From DASPPM01 sp052143835 (GTDB lineage: Bacteria; Pseudomonadota; Alphaproteobacteria; JACZXZ01), in NCBI GenBank assembly GCA_052143835.1, contig JBKQRV010000187.1, positions 1-64,000 of the forward strand: a stretch of 64,000 bases of DNA, written 5' to 3'. The notes under the pieces were generated by a model that saw only the letters and a list, made by a program, of their open reading frames with translations, made no database searches and had not been told where the DNA came from. Shown here piece after piece: positions 1 through 7,861 of this stretch. The translations under genes were made by a program, and so were the position numbers. Each line of letters starts with the position of its first letter. Position 1 is the first letter of the stretch.

Positions 1-280
1 CGAGCGTGTGCGGACCCGGCCCTCTCAGCTTGGTTGTTTGGCGTTTTTCTGGCATTTCCGCAGCCCTCTCCAATTCCTAGACAAAAGCCTAGCATAGAAG
101 GGCTGCTTTGTCAACTTGATAATTGCCCTTTTTTTGGGCGCGCGCCCGCGCGCCGCTTCGCCCGCACCACGCCCTCCGGGGCGAGCGCATCCACGCCGGT
201 CTCCATGCCAAGCTCGGGACGCGCAAGCCCGCCCAAGATGAGCCCCGTCGAGCAAGGATAAACGCCTTTCCCCCACTTGC
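1..280. other. left-edge non-coding stretch with hairpin
   Basis: No convincing gene is visible here. An inverted repeat with arms GCAGCCCT/AGGGCTGC lies at about 60-108, and inside it is an A-rich element reading CTAG-A-CAAAAGCCTAG (77-92). The same 11-mer, CAAAAGCCTAG, recurs at 17720-17730 in front of the molybdenum-hydroxylase operon. The stretch lies downstream of the nucleoside hydrolase gene and could belong to the promoter of a minus-strand gene beyond the window edge. A CCCTTTTTTTGGG-like run at about 127-140 could act in termination, but it is not a classical terminator for the minus strand. Confidence 0.4.
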
Positions 281-1219
281 CTATCCGCTGATGCGCAAGG
301 GGTAGCGGGCGTAGCGCTCCAAGAGGAGGGCGAAAAACCCGTCCGCGTCGACGGCTTCGACGACGGTCGCATTGGGCGCCTCGCCGGCGAGCTCGACGCT
401 GCGGCCCAAGTCGGTCTCGCCCCAGGCGATAACGCGGATATGCGCGGGCCGCGCGGTGAAGAGCGCCGGCGCCAGAAGATAGGCAGGGACGAGCGCGTCG
501 TGCACCGGCGGACCGGGCTCGCCTCTCTCTTTCGCGCGCGCGAGGCCGTGGCGCAACATGCCGGCCACCGCAGCCGCTACCGGATTGGCGAGCGCCTCGA
601 GCTCGGCGATGCGCTCGGCCGTTGCGCGAGCCTGGCGCGTCACGTCGAGGCCGAGCATGGTGAGCTTGAGCCCGGCCGAGAAGACGATCGCCGCCGCATC
701 GGGATCCACGTGAAAGTTGAACTCGGCGGAAGGGGTCGTATTGCCGCGCCCGAGCGCACCCCCCATGAGCACGATCTCGGCGATCCCGGCGGCGATCCAA
801 GGCGCGGCCACGAGCGCACTCGCGACATTGGTAAGCGGTCCCGTGGCGACAAGCGTCACCGGCAGCTCCGGCTCGGTGAGCGCCTCGATCAGATAAGCGA
901 CGGCGTGCCCCTCCTCGGGGTGGAGCCAGGCGGGCGGCAGGCCCGAGCCGTCGAGCCCGCTCTCGCCGTGGACGTGGCGCGCGTCGACGAGCGCACGCTT
1001 CAAGGGTCGCGGGCAGCCGGGATGGACCGGCAAATCGGAATGGCCGGCGAGCTCGACGATGCGGCGCGCGTTCTCCGTGGTGCGCTCGAGCGATACGTTG
1101 CCCGCGACCGTTGTCACGGCAAGGAGCTCGAAGGCCTCCGGCGAGGCCAGCTCCAAGAGGAGTGCCATGGCGTCGTCCTGGCCCGGATCGCAGTCGTGGA
1201 TGATCTTGCGCGGCGCCAT
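281..1219 (-). CDS. inosine-uridine preferring nucleoside hydrolase family protein
   Basis: This is a 312-residue cytosolic hydrolase expected to cleave the N-glycosidic bond of ribonucleosides to free base and ribose, for salvage or catabolism. The N-terminus carries the family's metal-binding signature, HDCDPGQDDAMAL at residues 8-20, where the aspartates bind calcium. The length is normal for the IUNH family (about 310-320 residues). A later VLMGGALGRGN segment and the acidic N-F-H-V-D-P-D-A stretch also match the family. The gene is transcribed away from the glutamine-synthetase-like gene, with about 120 bp between the two starts. Base specificity cannot be told from sequence, and some relatives act as pyrimidine-specific hydrolases. 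Confidence 0.9.
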   Translation of the reverse strand: MAPRKIIHDCDPGQDDAMALLLELASPEAFELLAVTTVAGNVSLERTTENARRIVELAGHSDLPVHPGCPRPLKRALVDARHVHGESGLDGSGLPPAWLHPEEGHAVAYLIEALTEPELPVTLVATGPLTNVASALVAAPWIAAGIAEIVLMGGALGRGNTTPSAEFNFHVDPDAAAIVFSAGLKLTMLGLDVTRQARATAERIAELEALANPVAAAVAGMLRHGLARAKERGEPGPPVHDALVPAYLLAPALFTARPAHIRVIAWGETDLGRSVELAGEAPNATVVEAVDADGFFALLLERYARYPLRISG

Positions 1220-1342
1220 GCTCCCTCGGCCGGGACAGCCTAAGCGCGGCCGGAACCGCGATCAAGAGAGGGCAATTGCGTCCGCCCGACGGATCGGGCC
1301 ACAATCGAGCGGCCGCAAGCGCCTAATGGGATGGGGGAAGCG

Positions 1343-2707
1343 ATGACCGGCAAGCTCGACATCGACACGCTCAAGCGCCTCGTCGAGGCCAAGGAGATCG
1401 ACACGGTCGTCACGGCCTTCGTCGACATGCAGGGCCGCCTCTTGGGCAAGCGCATGACCGGCCACTTCTTCCTCGAGAGCCTCGCGCACGGCACCCACGC
1501 CTGCAATTACCTCCTCGCCCTCGACATGGAGATGGAGCCGGTGCCCGGCTTCAAGGCGGCCTCCTGGGACAAGGGCTACGGCGACTTCGTGATCGTGCCG
1601 GACCTTAAGACCCTGCGCCGCATTCCCTGGCTGCCGGGCACGGCACTCGTGATCGGAGACGTGGCCGACCACGAGGGCGAGCTCGTGCCCCACGCACCGC
1701 GCAGCATCTTGAAGCGCCAGCTCGAGCGCCTCGCGCGCAAGGGTTATGTCGCCAAGGCGGCGTCCGAGCTCGAGTTCTACATCTTCGAGGACAGCTTCGA
1801 CGGCGCGCGCCAGAAGGCCTACAAGGGCGTCAAGCCGGCGGGCTGGTACTTCGAGGACTACCACATCTTCCAGACCTCGAAGGAGGAGGCGCTGGTGCGC
1901 GCCATCCGCAACGGCATGGACGCGGCCGGCATTCCCGTCGAATCCTCCAAGGGCGAGTGGGGTCCGGGACAGGCCGAGATCAACCTAGTCTACGCGGACG
2001 CCCTTGAGATGGCCGACCGCCACGCGATCTACAAGAACGGCGTCAAGGAGATCGCGCACGGGCAAGGCAAGTCGGTCACCTTCATGGCGAAGTGGGATCA
2101 CGCCCTTGCCGGCAGCAGCTGCCATCTCCATAGCTCGCTTTGGCATGCGGCCAAGGGCAGGCCGCTCTTCTACGACGCGAAGGCGCCGCACGGCATGTCG
2201 GCCCTCTTCCGCCACTATCTCGCCGGCCAGCTCGCACTCGCCCGCGAGATGACCTATTTTCTCGCCCCGACCATCAATTCCTACAAGCGCTTCCAGTCGG
2301 GCTCGTTTGCCCCCACCAAGGCGGTATGGAGCTTCGACAACCGCACGGCCGGCTTCCGCGTGCTCGGCGAGGGGAGCGCCATGCGGGTCGAATGCCGCAT
2401 TCCGGGTGCCGACGTGAACCCCTATCTCGCCTTTGCCGCCACCATCGCGGCGGGCCTCCACGGCATCGAGGGCAAGTTGCCGCTCGAGCTGCCGTTCGCC
2501 GGCAATGCCTACGCGGCTGAGCACATCCGCGAGGTGCCCAAGACGTTGCGCGACGCGATCGAGACGCTCAAGCATTCGAAGGCGCTGCGCAAGGCCTTCG
2601 GCGACGAGGTGATCGACCACTACGTCCATGCCGCGAGCTGGGAGCAGGCCGAGTACGACCGCCGCGTCACCGACTGGGAGCTCCTGCGCTATTTCGAGCG
2701 CGCGTGA
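1343..2707 (+). CDS. glutamine synthetase family protein (gamma-glutamyl-amine ligase type)
   Basis: This is a type I glutamine-synthetase fold of about 454 residues. The C-terminal catalytic domain has the SELEFYIFE metal-binding motif, the GQAEINL motif and the NRTAGFRV / MRVECRIPGADVNPYLA segments. The N-terminal beta-grasp domain reads VVTAFVDMQGRLLGKRM, as in the GlnT/PuuA-like branch rather than housekeeping GlnA. Such proteins often glutamylate polyamines, ethanolamine or aromatic amines instead of ammonia, but the substrate here is unknown. I choose the ATG at 1343 because GGGGGAAG lies just upstream; an in-frame ATG at 1331 would add four residues. The downstream Fe-alcohol dehydrogenase could oxidise an alcohol or aldehyde intermediate of the same route. 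Confidence 0.85.
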   Translation: MTGKLDIDTLKRLVEAKEIDTVVTAFVDMQGRLLGKRMTGHFFLESLAHGTHACNYLLALDMEMEPVPGFKAASWDKGYGDFVIVPDLKTLRRIPWLPGTALVIGDVADHEGELVPHAPRSILKRQLERLARKGYVAKAASELEFYIFEDSFDGARQKAYKGVKPAGWYFEDYHIFQTSKEEALVRAIRNGMDAAGIPVESSKGEWGPGQAEINLVYADALEMADRHAIYKNGVKEIAHGQGKSVTFMAKWDHALAGSSCHLHSSLWHAAKGRPLFYDAKAPHGMSALFRHYLAGQLALAREMTYFLAPTINSYKRFQSGSFAPTKAVWSFDNRTAGFRVLGEGSAMRVECRIPGADVNPYLAFAATIAAGLHGIEGKLPLELPFAGNAYAAEHIREVPKTLRDAIETLKHSKALRKAFGDEVIDHYVHAASWEQAEYDRRVTDWELLRYFERA

Positions 2708-2759
2708 GCCAGGAATGAGAGCGTTGTTTTCAGTTCATCCTCCACCGCCCGCATTTGCT

Positions 2760-2901
2760 CCCTCTCCCGCAAGCGGGAGAGGGAAGGGGCCCATCGCGCA
2801 GCGATGGGAAGGGTGAGGGATTGCCGGATGGCGGTGTCGTCCCTCACCCTCCCACGGCCTTTCGGCCGCGGGTCCCTCCCTCTCCCGCAAGCGGGAGAGG
2901 G
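2760..2901. repeat. composite palindromic intergenic repeat, copy 1
   Basis: A 24-bp perfect hairpin (CCCTCTCCCGC-AA-GCGGGAGAGGG) stands at each end (2760-2783 and 2878-2901). Inside lie a second small hairpin (CCCATCGC/GCGATGGG), an inverted TGAGGGA/TCCCTCA pair and a GGCC-TTTC-GGCC hairpin. The same architecture and largely the same sequence recur at 52049-52226. The element fills the gap between the glutamine-synthetase-like gene and the Fe-alcohol dehydrogenase. It encodes nothing itself and looks like a miniature palindromic element of the REP/MITE kind. Confidence 0.85.
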
Positions 2902-2944
2902 GCAAAGTTGAACGACTTCCTCCGAGAGAAAGAGAGAAACGTCG

Positions 2945-4123
2945 ATGTGCCCTGCCTCCACCTGCCCGAGCGCCAATTGGAGCTATCCCACGAGCGTGCG
3001 CTTCGGCCCGGGACGGCTCAAGGAGCTGCCCGAGGCCTGCGCCACGGCAGGGATCAGGCGCCCCCTCCTCGTCACCGACCCCGGCCTTGCCGCACTTCCC
3101 ATGGTGAAGCGCGCGCGCGAGCTCCTCGCCTCAGCCGGCCTCGAGCCCGCCCTCTTCTCTGATCTCAAGCCCAATCCCGTTTACCGCAACGTCGAGGACG
3201 GCATCAGCACCTTCCGCGCCGGAGGCCACGACGGAGTGGTGGCGATGGGTGGGGGGAGCGCCCTCGATGCCGGCAAGGCGATCGCCTTCCAGGTCGGGCA
3301 GAGGCGTCCGATCTGGGACTTCGAGGACGTGAGCGACTGGTGGACGCGTGCCGATGCGGACGCGATCCGCCCCGTCGTGGCGATCCCGACCACGGCGGGC
3401 ACGGGCTCCGAGGTAGGGCGCGCCGCCGTCATCCTCAACGAGGCGACGAAACGCAAATACATCATCTTCCACCCGAGGATGATGCCGCGCGTCGTCATTG
3501 CCGACGCCGAGCTCACGGTGGCGCTCCCGCCTCACCTCACGGCCGCGACCGGCATGGACGCGCTCGCCCACAATCTCGAGGCCTACTGCTCGCCCTCCTA
3601 TCATCCGCTCGCGGAAGGAATAGCGCTCGAGGGCATGCGGCTCATCAAGGAGTGGCTGCCGCTCGCTTACCGGGACGGGCGCAACCTCGCGGCACGCGGC
3701 CACATGATGAGCGCCGCCAGCATGGGGGCCGCGGCCTTCCAGAAGGGCCTCGGCGCCATCCACGCCATGAGCCATCCGATCGGCGCGCTCTACGACACCC
3801 ATCACGGGCTCACCAACGCGGTGGTCATGCCTTACGTGCTCGCGCGCAACCGCGCCGCGATCGCCGAGAAGATGGCGCGCACGGCGCGCTACCTCGCACT
3901 CGAGGGCGGCTCCTTCGAGGCGATGCTCGCGTGGGTGGTGGCGCTGAGACGCGAGCTCAAGATCCCGCATACGCTCGCCGAGCTCGGCGTCGAGGATAAG
4001 CGCATCCCCGAGCTCGCCCGCATGGCGGCCGAGGACCCCAACAACGGGGGCAATCCGCCCCCGCTCACGGCCAAGGATTACGAGGCTCTCTTCGCCGATG
4101 CGGTCCGCGGACGGCTCGGCTGA
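2945..4123 (+). CDS. iron-containing alcohol dehydrogenase
   Basis: This is a 392-residue group III (Fe-ADH) dehydrogenase, cytosolic and NAD(P)-dependent. The N-terminal half has the dinucleotide-binding GGGSALDAGKAI segment and the TTAGTGSE motif. The C-terminal helical domain carries the expected metal ligands: Asp and His in MDALAHNLEAY, His in AMSHPIGA and His in DTHHGLTNA. The length is typical (380-400 residues). The start at 2945 gives an unusual Cys-rich beginning (MCPASTCPS) and is preceded by a weak purine-rich stretch, so a slightly later start is possible. The BenE-type transporter begins 12 bp after the stop, suggesting co-transcription. Substrate is unknown; relatives reduce butanal, lactaldehyde, maleylacetate or succinic semialdehyde. 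Confidence 0.88.
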   Translation: MCPASTCPSANWSYPTSVRFGPGRLKELPEACATAGIRRPLLVTDPGLAALPMVKRARELLASAGLEPALFSDLKPNPVYRNVEDGISTFRAGGHDGVVAMGGGSALDAGKAIAFQVGQRRPIWDFEDVSDWWTRADADAIRPVVAIPTTAGTGSEVGRAAVILNEATKRKYIIFHPRMMPRVVIADAELTVALPPHLTAATGMDALAHNLEAYCSPSYHPLAEGIALEGMRLIKEWLPLAYRDGRNLAARGHMMSAASMGAAAFQKGLGAIHAMSHPIGALYDTHHGLTNAVVMPYVLARNRAAIAEKMARTARYLALEGGSFEAMLAWVVALRRELKIPHTLAELGVEDKRIPELARMAAEDPNNGGNPPPLTAKDYEALFADAVRGRLG

Positions 4124-4135
4124 GGGATAAAGGCC

Positions 4136-5362
4136 ATGGTGCTCGAGCGCGCCCCGCGGCCGCATCCGCGCTTTCGCGACATCGTCGGGGCGCTGGACCG
4201 TCACATGGCGGCGAACGCCGCGGTCGCGTGGCTCTTCGCGGTCACGGGACCGCTCGTCATCCTGTTGGCGGTGGCGAGCAAGGCCGGGCTCTCACGCGAG
4301 GACACCGCGTCATGGATCTTCGGCGGTTACGCGCTCGGAGGCGTCTTCTCGATTCTGCTGAGCTATCTCTACCGCCAGCCGATCGGGATCGCGTGGACGA
4401 TCCCGGGTGCCGTTCTCGTCGGCCCGGCCCTCGGCCATCTGAGCTTTCCCGAGGTGATCGGCGCCTATCTGGCGACGGGCGCGCTCCTGCTCGTGCTTGG
4501 GCTGAGCGGCTTGGTGCGCAAGGTCATGGCGCTCGTTCCCATGCCGATCGTGATGGGCATGGTGAGCGGCATCTTTCTCCCCTTCGCGCTCAAGATCGTC
4601 GCGGGCTTCGCCGACGACCCGGCAATCGCCTTCGCGGTGGTCGCCGCCTTCTTCGCGGCAAGTGCGGTGCCTCAGCTCGGCCGCTTCCTGCCGCCGGTGC
4701 TCGCAGCCCTCGTGGTCGGCGTCATCGCGGTGACCGCGAGCGGTCACATGGCGCTCCAGGAGCCGGCTCACTTTGAATTCGCCCATCCCAGGATCTTCAT
4801 GCCGGTCTTCTCGGCGCGCGCGCTACTCGAGCTCGTCGTCCCCCTCGCGGTGACCGTGATCGGCATCCAGAACGCGCAAGGCTGCGCCATCCTCGCCGCC
4901 GCCGGCTACGAGCCCCCCGTCAACATGCTCGCCCTCGTTTGCGGCGTCGGCAGCATCCTTTACGGACTCGTCGGCTCGGTCTCGGCCTGCGTCACGGGGC
5001 CGTCCAATGCGATCATGTGCGCGAGCGGGAGCAAGGAGCGGCGCTTCGCCGCCGGCATCCTCTACGGCCTGCTGATGCTGGGCTTCGGCCTTCTCGCCCC
5101 CCTCGCCGCCCAGTTGGGCCTGGCGCTGCCCGGGGCCTTCATCGGCGTGCTCGGCGGGCTCGCCATGGTGCGCGTGCTGCAGGGCTCGCTCGCGACCGCC
5201 TTCGGCGGCGAGCTGGCCCTGGGCGCGCTCGCCACGTTCCTCGTCACCGTCTCGGGCGTCACCATCCTCAACATCGGCGCCGCCTTCTGGGGGCTCGTCC
5301 TCGGCGTGGCGACGAGCTGGTTCCTCGAGCGCCCGGCCTTGCGCAAGGTCTGGCACGGATAG
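4136..5362 (+). CDS. BenE-family benzoate/H+ symporter-like permease
   Basis: This is a 408-residue integral membrane protein with about 11-12 hydrophobic segments and the BenE family pattern, including SFPEVIGAYLATGALL, MPIVMGMVSGIFLPF, QNAQGCAILAAAGYEPPVN and TGPSNAIMCASG. Family members are described as proton-coupled importers of benzoate, so an aromatic acid is a plausible substrate given the catabolic genes nearby. The start at 4136 has AAAGG two bases upstream. It lies 12 bp downstream of the Fe-alcohol dehydrogenase and is probably in the same transcript. Shortly after its stop, sequence similarity breaks into a rearranged region of gene remnants. Confidence 0.85.
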   Translation: MVLERAPRPHPRFRDIVGALDRHMAANAAVAWLFAVTGPLVILLAVASKAGLSREDTASWIFGGYALGGVFSILLSYLYRQPIGIAWTIPGAVLVGPALGHLSFPEVIGAYLATGALLLVLGLSGLVRKVMALVPMPIVMGMVSGIFLPFALKIVAGFADDPAIAFAVVAAFFAASAVPQLGRFLPPVLAALVVGVIAVTASGHMALQEPAHFEFAHPRIFMPVFSARALLELVVPLAVTVIGIQNAQGCAILAAAGYEPPVNMLALVCGVGSILYGLVGSVSACVTGPSNAIMCASGSKERRFAAGILYGLLMLGFGLLAPLAAQLGLALPGAFIGVLGGLAMVRVLQGSLATAFGGELALGALATFLVTVSGVTILNIGAAFWGLVLGVATSWFLERPALRKVWHG

Positions 5363-5369
5363 GGCTTGC

Positions 5370-5447
5370 ATGCGCGCGCTCATCGTCCATGCCAGCGTCA
5401 CCCTGCTCGTCATCCTCGATCCGGTGGGACTGGCGGCGGGCTCGTAG
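5370..5447 (+). pseudogene. possible N-terminal remnant of a MarC-family membrane protein
   Basis: An ATG 8 bp after the BenE-like stop opens a 25-codon frame reading MRALIVHASVTLLVILDPVG before an early stop. The hydrophobic run ending in ILDPVGLA resembles the first membrane helix of MarC/UPF0056 proteins, whose signature is DPIG near residue 20. The similarity ends within a few codons, 20-40 bp before the truncated MFS copy starts. This fits a gene cut by the rearrangement. The match is short, so this is a suggestion rather than an identification. Confidence 0.35.
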
Positions 5448-5470
5448 CGTCGCGCCGGGCCGCGTGCAGC

Positions 5471-5845
5471 CTATTTCATATTGCCGCGCGTCTCGGGGAT
5501 GACGAGGGCGCCCGCGAGGAAGAGGACCGAGATGCCGAAGAGGAAGATCGCGAGCATGTTCGGCAGCTCCTGCGTGGTCCCGGCGGCGAGCGAGACAAAG
5601 GTCGGCATCAGGCCGCCGATCGCGAAGCCGATGTTCCAGGAGAGCCCGGTCCCGGTCGAGCGCAGCGCTGTCGGGAAACGCTCGTTGAGGAAGATCAGGA
5701 GCGGCGCGTATCCGGCGTTGCCGAAGAAGGTCAGCACCATCGCATAGGTGGCGATGAGGGCGAGGCTCTCTGTCCCGGCCATGCCGAGGAAGCAGAGCGG
5801 CAGCACGACGATGCGGATGAGGGCGAGTGCTAAGAGCGCCTTTTC
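5471..5845 (-). pseudogene. truncated duplicate of MFS transporter 3' end
   Basis: About 125 C-terminal residues match the last part of the full MFS transporter at 7862-9184, running from a LLALALIRIVVLPLCF-like segment to the same ending, PETRGNMK. By eye the two DNA copies (5471-5842 and 7862-8233) differ at about 13 positions, roughly 96% identity. There are no N-terminal helices, no start codon at the break and no ribosome site, so it cannot be a functional transporter. The two copies are in direct orientation and bracket the glycosyltransferase-like gene, which points to a duplication or insertion by recombination. Confidence 0.85.
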
Positions 5846-5852
5846 CGCCACG

Positions 5853-7616
5853 TTACGCCGCCATGCGCGGCCTCCCACCCTGCGACGCGGTCCGCGGCGC
5901 CCGAGCCGGCGCGCCCCTCGCCCCGAAATTGCACAGGACGAGCAGCCTATGCACAGCCATGACCGTCGCGACGATCAAGGCCGGCAAGACGATGTGCTCG
6001 TATCGCGGGTCGAAATTTACGGCAAGCGCATAGCCGCCGATCATGATGGCGAGCGATCCCAGGAGGTAGAACGACAGCACGCCATGCCGCCCGCGGCGGC
6101 CCACAAAGAACAGAGACCACGCCAGCAGAAAGACGATGCCGACGGCGTTTCTGATCAGGTTGCGCAAGGCGTCTCCAAGCCGATGCAACTTTACTTTGAA
6201 AGCGCTAATGGGTTTGGCTCGCTGCTCCTTATAGAGCCGAAGCAGATCAGGCGGCAGAACCTGTCGCGCGATCCGGTCGTCGTCTCCGGGCAAAGCCTCG
6301 TAGGGATCCACAATATGGTTTGCGAAAAACGAAGTGGACGCCGGCAGGGAAAGTCCGGTGCCTGAAAGCGGATCCGTGGACGCGAATGCGGCGCTGATCT
6401 GATATGTCAGATTTTGCAACGAGACGCCGAAATACCAGGCGACGTCCGTCGCCACAGAGAAAAGATATGCGGGATGCGCCTTGACCGCCTCGAAATAGGC
6501 CCGCAGCAGCAACTTGTTCGCCTCGATCAGACCAAGGCGGTCGGCCGCCTCGGTATAGGGCAACCAGAACTTCTCGCCATGGGTCGTAGCGAGTGGCTTG
6601 GCGAAATATTCGGCGACGTACTGATCGGGATCGTAGCCGCTCGCGGCAGCCCACCCGCGCACCAACGCCGCAATTCGGCGCGTGGCCGGCCCGTTCTCCG
6701 GCCGCACCAGGATGATGTCGTCGCCGCTCTTGCACTCGGGAAGCTCGAGCCGGATGACGACGCAATCCCAGAACTTGGCGCCCATGTTCCTGGGGTTGCG
6801 TTGGCTGTGCGTGTAAACCTGGACGTAGAGCTGATGACCCATCTTGTTGTTAAGCGTGCCGATGAGCGCGGGGTCTCCCATGATCCTCGCCCTCTCGGCC
6901 GACCAGGCCAGAAGAAGGACGAGCGCCACGCCGGCCGATAGCACCAAGGCACGAAGCGGGCGCCGGTTCGGCCAAGCCGTCCAAAGCATGACAAAGAAGG
7001 CAAAGACCAATAAAAATAACCCCTCATTGCGCATCATGATGCCGGTGGCGCCTGCCGCGGTCGCAAGCACGGCGTAGCCCGGCCTCCGCGTCGCGACGAA
7101 GCGCGCGACCGCTGCGGCGGCAATCAGCCACAAAAGCAGAAAAACATGCTCGGCCAGCAACTCCTTGGCGTAGACGTACGGAACCCCGGAGAGTACCACC
7201 AGCATACCGGCGACAAAAGCCGCGCCCCTGTTCACGTCGCGCAGGCAGCAATAGGCCGCCGCCGGGCAGAGAATTCCGATCAGCGCTTGCAACGCGATCA
7301 GAAAGTCGAACGACTTAGGCCAAAGCACCGTGACGAGAATCAGGAACGCGTAGCCGGGCGGATGGTCAGAGTAGAAAACCCCGTGCGGATCACCTGCGAA
7401 GAAGCGGGCGCCAAGGAGGTACGCCCCGGAGTCAGCGCCGATACTGATTGGCAATACAAATAGGTAGAGTAACTGCGAGGCGATCGAGAACAGCAACAAA
7501 AAAACCAAATCCCGGCGGATCACTTTTCGCAAAAATCTATGTGCTGAGCGAAGTCTTTGTCGAGCGTACGGAGGCCGCACCGATCGCTGGTGATCTGGCC
7601 ATAACCCCAGGACCAT
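5853..7616 (-). CDS. GT-C type (PMT/ArnT-like) glycosyltransferase family membrane protein
   Basis: This is a 587-residue multi-spanning protein with about 9-11 predicted membrane helices. After an N-terminal arginine-rich stretch and first helix comes a periplasmic-loop motif, GADSGAYLLG, followed by SDHPPGYAFLI. These acidic and HPP motifs are typical of GT-C enzymes (PMT_2, ArnT-like) that use polyprenyl-phosphate sugars. A large soluble domain lies at about residues 255-460, before three C-terminal helices. The acceptor is unknown. The stop is 8 bp from the end of the truncated MFS copy. The start is uncertain because the first 25-30 residues are poorly typical. Base composition is visibly less GC-rich than its neighbours in places, which supports acquisition by transfer. 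Confidence 0.7.
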   Translation of the reverse strand: MVLGLWPDHQRSVRPPYARQRLRSAHRFLRKVIRRDLVFLLLFSIASQLLYLFVLPISIGADSGAYLLGARFFAGDPHGVFYSDHPPGYAFLILVTVLWPKSFDFLIALQALIGILCPAAAYCCLRDVNRGAAFVAGMLVVLSGVPYVYAKELLAEHVFLLLWLIAAAAVARFVATRRPGYAVLATAAGATGIMMRNEGLFLLVFAFFVMLWTAWPNRRPLRALVLSAGVALVLLLAWSAERARIMGDPALIGTLNNKMGHQLYVQVYTHSQRNPRNMGAKFWDCVVIRLELPECKSGDDIILVRPENGPATRRIAALVRGWAAASGYDPDQYVAEYFAKPLATTHGEKFWLPYTEAADRLGLIEANKLLLRAYFEAVKAHPAYLFSVATDVAWYFGVSLQNLTYQISAAFASTDPLSGTGLSLPASTSFFANHIVDPYEALPGDDDRIARQVLPPDLLRLYKEQRAKPISAFKVKLHRLGDALRNLIRNAVGIVFLLAWSLFFVGRRGRHGVLSFYLLGSLAIMIGGYALAVNFDPRYEHIVLPALIVATVMAVHRLLVLCNFGARGAPARAPRTASQGGRPRMAA

Positions 7617-7861
7617 AATTTGCGACCATAGCAGAGATGAGAGCGACGCGCCGGTCGTCTCGGAGAATCAACCATAGGTCACTATCGGACGCAACAAATT
7701 ATCCCGTCCGAGCAATGAGGCGCGCGCCACGCGCGCGCAGCGGGCAGCAAAGCAGGCAATTGCCGTTCCTGCCGAGGCGATGGCGACGCAGCAGGACGCG
7801 GTTCGATCGCCGGCGCGGCCGCGGGCACGCGGCGAGCGGCTCGTCTCACGCGGAGAGGGAC

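Noticed and set aside
2760..2901. CRISPR array or insertion sequence
   Set aside because: There are only two terminal hairpins with different spacers, no regular repeat-spacer series and no transposase gene.
5471..5878. Small intact transporter
   Set aside because: It is only the C-terminal part of the downstream MFS transporter, without start signal or the N-terminal helices.
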